Assembly: GCF_000661955.1 (NCBI RefSeq)
Contig: NZ_CP007597.1
Coordinates: 1,233,605-1,297,604, forward strand
Source of the DNA: Stenotrophomonas rhizophila
GTDB taxonomy: Bacteria; Pseudomonadota; Gammaproteobacteria; Xanthomonadales; Xanthomonadaceae
Length of the DNA: 64,000 nt
Direction: 5' to 3'
Positions 59,014-64,000 of this stretch are shown piece after piece. Every line of letters starts with the position of its first letter. The first letter of the stretch is position 1. A program made the position numbers and the translations under genes. The notes below the pieces were generated by a model. It worked only from the letters and a program-made list of their open reading frames with translations, was not told the DNA's origin and searched no databases.

Positions 59014-59268
59014 GGCTTCCCCCAAAGGTCGAAGTGGCCGCGCGTCGTGCTGGCAGAGGGGTTCCGGGGGCCGCAGACAACCCAGGCCGTCCGTGCGCAT
59101 TTCCCCATGCGCGTCCCGGAGTACCTCGCCTGCCAGGTGACGGCGTGGTGATTCGGACCTTAACGGAATGTGACTGGATCTACAAATAACTGTTTCAGAT
59201 GGTCCCATCTGCAGACCACGACGCGTTGAATCAGGCGGCCAGGACCGTATCGGCCCGGCCGCCGAGGC

Positions 59269-59991
59269 TCAGCGCGGCTCGGTGCCGATCCACTTGTAGG
59301 CGATGCCGCCGATCAGGCCGCCCAGCAGCGGGGCCAGCCAGAACAGCCACAGCTGGCTGAGCGCGCCGCTGCCGGCAAACACCGCCACCGCCGTGGAGCG
59401 CGCCGGATTCACCGAGGTATTGGTCACCGGAATGCTGATCAGGTGGATCAGGGTGAGCGCCAGCCCGATGGCGATCGGCGCAAAACCGGCCGGGGCGTTG
59501 CCGTGGGTGGAGCCCATGATGACCACCAGGAAGAAGGCGGTGAGCACCACTTCGCACAGGAACGCAGCGGCCACGCTGTAGCCACCCGGCGACAGGGCGC
59601 CGTAACCATTGCTGGCGAATGCGCCCGCCTGGCTGCCGTCGATGGCGAAGCCGGGGGCGCCCGAAGCGATCTGCAGCAGGATGAAACCGGCCAGGATCCC
59701 GCCCAGCACCTGGGCCACGATGTAGGGCAGCAGGTCGCGCGCCGGGAACCGGCCGCCGGCCCACAGCCCCAGGCTGACGGCAGGATTGAAGTGCGCACCA
59801 GAGACGTGGCCGAACGCATAGGCGCCGGTGAGCACGGTCAGCCCGAAGGCCAGCGCCACGCCCACGAAACCGATGCCAAGCGGATTGCCATCACCGCCGA
59901 ACTTGGCCGCCAGCACCGCGCTGCCGCAGCCCCCCAGAACCAACCAGAACGTGCCGAGAAACTCCGCGGCCAGACGTTTGCCCATGCTCAT
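59269..59991 (-). CDS. aqpZ: Aquaporin Z
   Basis: A 240-residue water channel of the inner membrane with six helices and the two NPA half-helices: NPA at 69-71 ([12 protein letters not shown]) and NPAR at 195-198 ([13 protein letters not shown]). Short loops and the residues near the second NPA fit AqpZ rather than a glycerol facilitator. GGAGAA precedes the ATG at 59991. It runs in the same direction as the upstream pirin gene, about 100 bases after its stop. Confidence 0.95.
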   Translation of the reverse strand: MSMGKRLAAEFLGTFWLVLGGCGSAVLAAKFGGDGNPLGIGFVGVALAFGLTVLTGAYAFGHVSGAHFNPAVSLGLWAGGRFPARDLLPYIVAQVLGGILAGFILLQIASGAPGFAIDGSQAGAFASNGYGALSPGGYSVAAAFLCEVVLTAFFLVVIMGSTHGNAPAGFAPIAIGLALTLIHLISIPVTNTSVNPARSTAVAVFAGSGALSQLWLFWLAPLLGGLIGGIAYKWIGTEPR

Positions 59992-60094
59992 CGATCGTTC
60001 TCCACCAGACGCCCGGGACGGGCAGGCAGACCGTAGCTGAATCGCGGTTCATCGGGGTGAACGCCGCGTCAAGGCGCCGACGAACGGCATTGCC

Positions 60095-60958
60095 TCAGTA
60101 GGTGGGCAGCGGAATGAATTCCTTGTCGTCGCCGGGAATGGTGCCGAAACGCCCGGCGTCCCAATCGTGCTTGGCCTGCTCGATGCGCTCGGTGGAGCTG
60201 GACACGAAGTTCCACCACAGGTGGCGCGGCCCATCCAGCGGCTCGCCGCCGAGCAGCATCGCCTTGACCGGCGTCTTCGCGCGCAGGCGGCCGCGCGCAT
60301 TGAGTTCCGGAATCACCAGGTGCTGCGCCGGCAGATCCACGCCGTCCAGCTGCGCCTCGCCTTCGAGGATGTACAGGGCGCGCTCGACATGGCCGGTATC
60401 CAGGTCGATTTCCGCACCCGGATCCAGATCGATCGCCACATTCAACGTGTCCGCGAACACCTTCACCGGCGACTCTTCGCCATAGGCCCGCCCGGCGATG
60501 ACGCGCAGCCAGGCACCGTCACGGCGCTGCTGCGGCAGGGTGGCCGCCGCGTGGTGGAAGAACCCGGGATCGGTTTCCTCGAAGCTCTTCGGCAGCGCCA
60601 CCCAGGTCTGCATGCCGTGGATGGGGTGATCGTGCTCGCGCTCGGGCGGCGGGGTACGTTCGGAATGCGCGATGCCGCGCCCGGCGGTCATCCAGTTGAC
60701 GTCACCGGGGCGGATCACCTGATCCGACCCCAACGTATCGCGGTGACCGATCGCACCGGACCACAGGAACGTCACGGTGGCCAACCCGATGTGTGGATGC
60801 GGACGCACATCGATACCCGTCCCCGGCGCAAGCACCGCCGGACCCATCTGGTCCACGAACACGAACGGACCGACGCTGCGCGCCTGCAGGGTAGGCACGG
60901 CGCGGCGCACCTGCAGACCGCCGATATCGTGGACACGGGGCGCAATGATCGTCGTCAT
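60095..60958 (-). CDS. Pirin family protein (second copy)
   Basis: A 287-residue bicupin, quite different from the pirin at 57.4 kb. Metal ligands are in RPHPHIGLATVTFLW, and GDVNWMTAGRGIAHSERTP is the pirin signature. The C-terminal cupin contains YILEGEAQLDGV and ends with a variable tail. The start MTTIIAPRVHDIGG at 60958 is preferred; a 14-codon upstream extension is possible. It may be co-transcribed with aqpZ. Confidence 0.9.
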   Translation of the reverse strand: MTTIIAPRVHDIGGLQVRRAVPTLQARSVGPFVFVDQMGPAVLAPGTGIDVRPHPHIGLATVTFLWSGAIGHRDTLGSDQVIRPGDVNWMTAGRGIAHSERTPPPEREHDHPIHGMQTWVALPKSFEETDPGFFHHAAATLPQQRRDGAWLRVIAGRAYGEESPVKVFADTLNVAIDLDPGAEIDLDTGHVERALYILEGEAQLDGVDLPAQHLVIPELNARGRLRAKTPVKAMLLGGEPLDGPRHLWWNFVSSSTERIEQAKHDWDAGRFGTIPGDDKEFIPLPTY

Positions 60959-61162
60959 GCGGGCTTTCTCGCTGGCGTGGACAGACCAGCAGGATCGCAT
61001 GCAGACACACCCCCTGCATGCCCCATTCGGGCAACAGGGTGTTGCGCCAACAGCCCAAGTAGCGCCGGACGATGCCCGGCAGCATTTCGTCGCGGCGACA
61101 GCAGCCGGGCAGAGCCCGGCGATACGCGTCGGCGTTTATGCCGTCACCGGCCAACTATCGAA

Positions 61163-61264
61163 GGCGGGGTGGGTCAGGTGGCGGGGGTGTGAGCGCCATG
61201 GATGGCGCGACCAAGCCCCCAGGGATGGGTTCACGGCGTCCCCCGCCACCTGACCCACCCCGCC
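61163..61264. repeat. 102-bp palindromic element with perfect 25-bp arms
   Basis: Arms 61163-61187 and 61240-61264 are perfect complements (GGCGGGGTGGGTCAGGTGGC, arm start). The loop contains GCGCCATGGATGGCGC, itself a hairpin, and AGGGATGGGTTCACGGCGT. The latter matches the inner part of the element at 44937-45122. No reading frame is present. Confidence 0.87.
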
Positions 61265-61315
61265 AGCCCCGATCCAGTCCAGAGCCGCTTTACGCTCTCC
61301 GCTTGCGCTCTGGCC

Positions 61316-61369
61316 GTTGCAGTTGCAGTTGCAGTTGCAGTTGCAGTTGCACTTGCAGTTGCCGTTGCA
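61316..61369. repeat. Hexanucleotide microsatellite (GTTGCA)9
   Basis: Nine units of GTTGCA, with single changes in the seventh (CTTGCA) and eighth (GTTGCC). It lies 28 bases beyond the stop codon of the fadB/fadJ-like gene. Unit number could vary between strains by slippage. Confidence 0.9.
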
Positions 61370-61396
61370 TCGGCAGGTGCCGGGCGGCAGCCCGGC

Positions 61397-63460
61397 TTAC
61401 ATCAACGGCTCACGCAACACCGCCGCATCCCAACCCGGGCGCGGCGCGAAGCGCTCCCCGTGCCGCTGCTGCAGCACCTTCAAACGTTCCACCAGCGCGT
61501 CCGCACCAGTCGCCCGGATGTACTGGATCGGACCGCCGCGGAACGGTGCAAACCCGGTCCCGAAAATCACCCCCGCATCCAGCAGATCCGCATCGGCCAC
61601 CACCCCGTCGTGCAGGCACGCCACCGCCTCGTTGAGCAGCGGCAGAATCAGACGGTCTTCCAGATCCGCAGGCACCTCTGCATTGGCCGGCACGTCCGGC
61701 TTCTGCGCCCGCCCGTTTTGCCACGTGTAGATACCCTGGCCATCCTTCTTGCCGCGCTTGCCCGGTTCCACCGTCTGCAGCGCCGCCGGAATCTGCAGGC
61801 CCAGGAACGGCGCCAGCTCCTTGCCCACGCCGGCGGCCACGTCCAGCCCCACCGTATCCAGCAGTTCGATCGGGCCCATCGGCATACCGAACTTCACCGC
61901 CGCCTTGTCGATTACCGGGCCCGGAATGCCTTCCGCATACGCCGTGGCCGCTTCCAGCATGTACGGGAACAGCACGCGGTTGACCAGGAACCCCGGCGTC
62001 CCGGCCACCGGCACCGGGAACTTGCCCAACGCCTTGCAGAACGCCGCCAGCCGGCGCTCGGTCTCCGGCGCCATGCCGTCGTGGTGGATGATCTCCACCA
62101 GCGGCATCTGCGCCACCGGGTTGAAATAGTGCAGGCCGGCGAACTGCGCCGGGTGCTCGATGTGGTCGCGCAGCTCAAGCAACGGAATCGACGACGTGTT
62201 GGTGGTCAGCAACGCACCGGCCTTCATCTTCGGCTCCAGCGTCTGGTACAGCGAACGCTTGGCGTCGGCATCTTCGATGATCGCCTCGATCACCAGATCG
62301 GCCAGCGCCACGCCTTCACCGGCCAGATCGGCCTTCAGCCGTGCGGCCACGGCCGGGCGCTTGCTCTCGTCCTTCACCTTCTTGGCGAACAGCGCCTGCG
62401 CGCGCTCCATGGCCGGGTCGATGAAACGCTGCTCACGGTCCTGCAGCGTCACGTTGAAGCCCTTGTAGGCCGACCACGCCGCAATATCGCCGCCCATCAC
62501 GCCGGCGCCCACCACGTGCACGTGGCTGATGCCATGGTCCTTGCCACCCAGCGCCTTCAGGCGTTCGGTCAGGAAGAAGATGCGGATCAGGTTGCGCGCG
62601 GTCGGGGTGCCGGCCAGCTTCACCACCGCACGGCGTTCGGCGTCCAGACGGGTCTGGATCGGGCTGCCGCCGGTGCGCGCCCATGTATTGATCAGCGCGT
62701 ACGGCGCCGGGTAGTGGTCCTTCTTGGCCTTGCGCGCCACCTGCTTGGCCATCTGCGGGGCCAGCAGCTTGCGCGCCAGCCAGGTGTTGGTGGCCCAGGC
62801 GGTCGCGCGCTGCTTGAACGGGCGGGTGGTGCCCGACAGCCCCAGTGCCACCGCGGTATCCAGCAGCACCGCCGGGGCCACGACCTTGTCGACCAGACCG
62901 ATGCTGCGCGCGGCCGATGCCGACAGATTGCGACCGGTCAGCATCATGTCCATCGCCGCCGGTGCACCCACCAGTTGCGGCAGGCGCGAACTGCCGCCCC
63001 AGCCGGGGAAGATGCCCAGCTGGGTTTCCGGCAGGCCGATCCGGGTGGACGGATCATTGGAGGCCACGCGGTAGCGGCAGGCCAGCGCCAGCTCGGTGCC
63101 GCCGCCCAGGCAATGGCCGTGAATGGCGGCCACGGTCGGGCAGGGCAGCTCGGCCAGCTTCTGGTAGGTGCTCTGGCCGCGGCGGATGGCGTCGTTGACG
63201 GTGCCGCGGCGGTCGAATTCCTGAAACTCCTTCAAGTCTGCGCCGGCAATGAAGCCGGCCGGCTTGATCGACTGGATCACCACCGCCTTGGGCGGGTCCA
63301 TGGCGATGCGTTCGATCAGGTCGCCCAGTTCCAGCAGCACGTCCTGGGACATCGCGTTGACGCTGCTGTCGTGGCGGTCGAGGCTGAGCACCACCACACC
63401 ATCATCACGGATCTGCGGGTGCCAATGTGCGAAGCGGAGCCCATCGAAGCCTGAGAGCAT
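61397..63460 (-). CDS. Bifunctional enoyl-CoA hydratase / 3-hydroxyacyl-CoA dehydrogenase
   Basis: A 687-residue fatty acid beta-oxidation enzyme of the FadB/FadJ type. The hydratase domain (about 15-200) contains GADLKEFQEFD, HGHCLGGGTELALACRYR and GLPETQLGIFPGWGG with the two catalytic glutamates. The dehydrogenase domain begins with the Rossmann motif GAGVMGG (318-324). It contains GLHYFNPVAQMPLVEI with the catalytic His, and ends with the C-terminal repeats (GFAPFRGGPIQYI). No thiolase gene (fadA) is adjacent, so I cannot choose between fadB and fadJ. It is divergent from rpoE. Confidence 0.92.
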   Translation of the reverse strand: MLSGFDGLRFAHWHPQIRDDGVVVLSLDRHDSSVNAMSQDVLLELGDLIERIAMDPPKAVVIQSIKPAGFIAGADLKEFQEFDRRGTVNDAIRRGQSTYQKLAELPCPTVAAIHGHCLGGGTELALACRYRVASNDPSTRIGLPETQLGIFPGWGGSSRLPQLVGAPAAMDMMLTGRNLSASAARSIGLVDKVVAPAVLLDTAVALGLSGTTRPFKQRATAWATNTWLARKLLAPQMAKQVARKAKKDHYPAPYALINTWARTGGSPIQTRLDAERRAVVKLAGTPTARNLIRIFFLTERLKALGGKDHGISHVHVVGAGVMGGDIAAWSAYKGFNVTLQDREQRFIDPAMERAQALFAKKVKDESKRPAVAARLKADLAGEGVALADLVIEAIIEDADAKRSLYQTLEPKMKAGALLTTNTSSIPLLELRDHIEHPAQFAGLHYFNPVAQMPLVEIIHHDGMAPETERRLAAFCKALGKFPVPVAGTPGFLVNRVLFPYMLEAATAYAEGIPGPVIDKAAVKFGMPMGPIELLDTVGLDVAAGVGKELAPFLGLQIPAALQTVEPGKRGKKDGQGIYTWQNGRAQKPDVPANAEVPADLEDRLILPLLNEAVACLHDGVVADADLLDAGVIFGTGFAPFRGGPIQYIRATGADALVERLKVLQQRHGERFAPRPGWDAAVLREPLM

Positions 63461-63631
63461 GGGAACGTTCCATCCGGTTGTGTATGGAGAAGGGGGCTAT
63501 GATCCAGAGGTTGTTTCCTCCCCGTCAAATCCCAATAGCTGGGGGATGGGCGGGCCCGGTTCAGTGCCGTGAGCGGGAACCTTAACGGAACGGTGGTTAA
63601 AAGCTGGTGCGGCGTCGTGTGATCGGTCGCT

Positions 63632-63658
63632 GAACTTTTCCCGGGATTGGCAGTCTCA
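63632..63658 (+). promoter_or_regulatory. Sigma-E type promoter upstream of rpoE
   Basis: GAACTT (63632-63637), 16 bases, then TCTCA (63654-63658), close to the sigma-E pattern GAACTT-N16-TCTGA. It lies 41 bases before the rpoE start, consistent with autoregulation of this ECF sigma factor. A second GGAACCTT lies further upstream at about 63578. Confidence 0.7.
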
Positions 63659-63698
63659 TTGCTCGACGTTGGTCGGGCTGACAGGAGTGCGGCCCCAC

Positions 63699-64000
63699 AT
63701 GGCCGAGGTTGAAACACCACAGGAGCTGGACCTGGAGCTGGTCCGGCGCGTGCAGCGCGGCGAGAGTGCGGCGTTCGATGTCCTGGTGCGCAAGTACCAG
63801 CATCGGATCGTGGCGCTGATCGGGCGCTACATCGCCGACTGGAGTGAATGTCAGGACGTCGCACAGGACACGTTCGTCCGCGCGTACCGCGCGATCGGCA
63901 GTTTCCGGGGCGACGCCCAGTTCTATACCTGGTTGCACCGGATAGCCGTGAATACTGCCAAGAACCACCTTGCCGCCCACAACCGCCGCCCGCCCACCGA
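63699..64000 (+). CDS. rpoE: RNA polymerase ECF sigma factor RpoE, 3' end missing
   Basis: The first 100 residues are visible; the gene continues beyond the window. Sigma region 2 is complete: LVRRVQRGESAAFDVLVRKY, the core-binding and -10 melting segment ECQDVAQDTFVRAYRAIGSF, and AQFYTWLHRIAVNTAKNHL. This is the typical RpoE sequence of gammaproteobacteria and controls the envelope stress response. AGGAG at 63682-63686 supports the ATG at 63699. The anti-sigma gene rseA would be expected next, outside the window. Confidence 0.93.
   Translation, partial: MAEVETPQELDLELVRRVQRGESAAFDVLVRKYQHRIVALIGRYIADWSECQDVAQDTFVRAYRAIGSFRGDAQFYTWLHRIAVNTAKNHLAAHNRRPPT

Noticed and set aside
61316..61369. 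GTTGCA repeats as coding sequence (an Ala/Val-rich translation is open across them)
   Set aside because: The open frame is an artefact of the 6-bp period; there is no start, ribosome site or homology.

Overview
The window is a 64 kb piece of high-GC gammaproteobacterial chromosome, best read as Stenotrophomonas or a close Xanthomonadaceae relative. The strongest pointer is the many intergenic hairpins beginning with GTAG (GTAG-TGCCGGCC-GCT-GGCCGGC), which match the SMAG/GTAG REP family described in Stenotrophomonas maltophilia. The gene content agrees: a propionate operon with both AcnD/PrpF and PrpD, a ColRS-like two-component system beside lipid A modification genes, an M2 peptidase lipoprotein, and an alpha-2-macroglobulin/PbpC pair. 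I see no rRNA, tRNA, prophage or intact transposase. Both ends are cut inside genes: an ankyrin-repeat gene on the left and rpoE on the right.

Layout. 1-0.7 kb: end of an ankyrin-repeat gene. 0.7-10.8 kb: methylcitrate cycle locus, with prpR divergent from prpB-prpC-acnD-(PQ-loop-like membrane protein)-prpF-prpD, and a near-perfect sigma-54 promoter plus GTTTCA-type operators between them. 11-18.4 kb: alpha-2-macroglobulin lipoprotein and pbpC (periplasmic defence and peptidoglycan). 18.4-22.6 kb: a 162-bp nested palindrome, a ferritin-like protein, a Prx5-type peroxiredoxin, cbpA, an orphan pilH-like regulator and an acuI-type reductase. 22.7-26.7 kb: hflK-hflC-yjeT, then purA. 26.8-27.9 kb: a compact module of winged-helix/nucleotidyltransferase and HEPN-like genes behind two tandem palindromic operators. 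27.9-31 kb: a poly-HAMP chemoreceptor with a FliA-type promoter, and an unknown membrane protein. 31-36.5 kb: katE with a small basic partner, a PAS-AraC regulator, an amino acid permease and a tandem duplication of the permease 3' end. 36.5-39.7 kb: gcvP under a tandem glycine riboswitch. 39.9-44.8 kb: drug efflux, a siderophore-interacting protein, a small unknown and the M2 peptidase. 45.3-51.6 kb: envelope modification cluster (EptA, PAP2, ArnT-like, ColR/ColS). 51.7-59 kb: a DUF819 membrane protein, a secreted unknown, cstA-ybdD, a pirin and a small secreted protein, separated by GTAG-repeat arrays. 59.2-64 kb: aqpZ, a second pirin, a fadB/fadJ-like fusion and the start of rpoE behind a sigma-E-type promoter.

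How it fits together. The prp genes oxidise propionyl-CoA to pyruvate, and cstA-ybdD may handle pyruvate uptake under starvation. The ferritin-like protein, peroxiredoxin and catalase form a dispersed oxidative-stress set. A2M/PbpC, EptA/PAP2/ArnT/ColRS, HflKC and RpoE all concern envelope integrity.

The parts least explained by standard annotation are the MNT-HEPN module with its paired operators, the nested or long inverted repeats (18.5, 44.9 and 61.2 kb), the exact 29-bp and 44-bp tandem repeats at 54.5-54.8 kb, and the PQ-loop-like gene inside the propionate operon. Very long open frames opposite the real genes are shadows of the high GC content and were left out.
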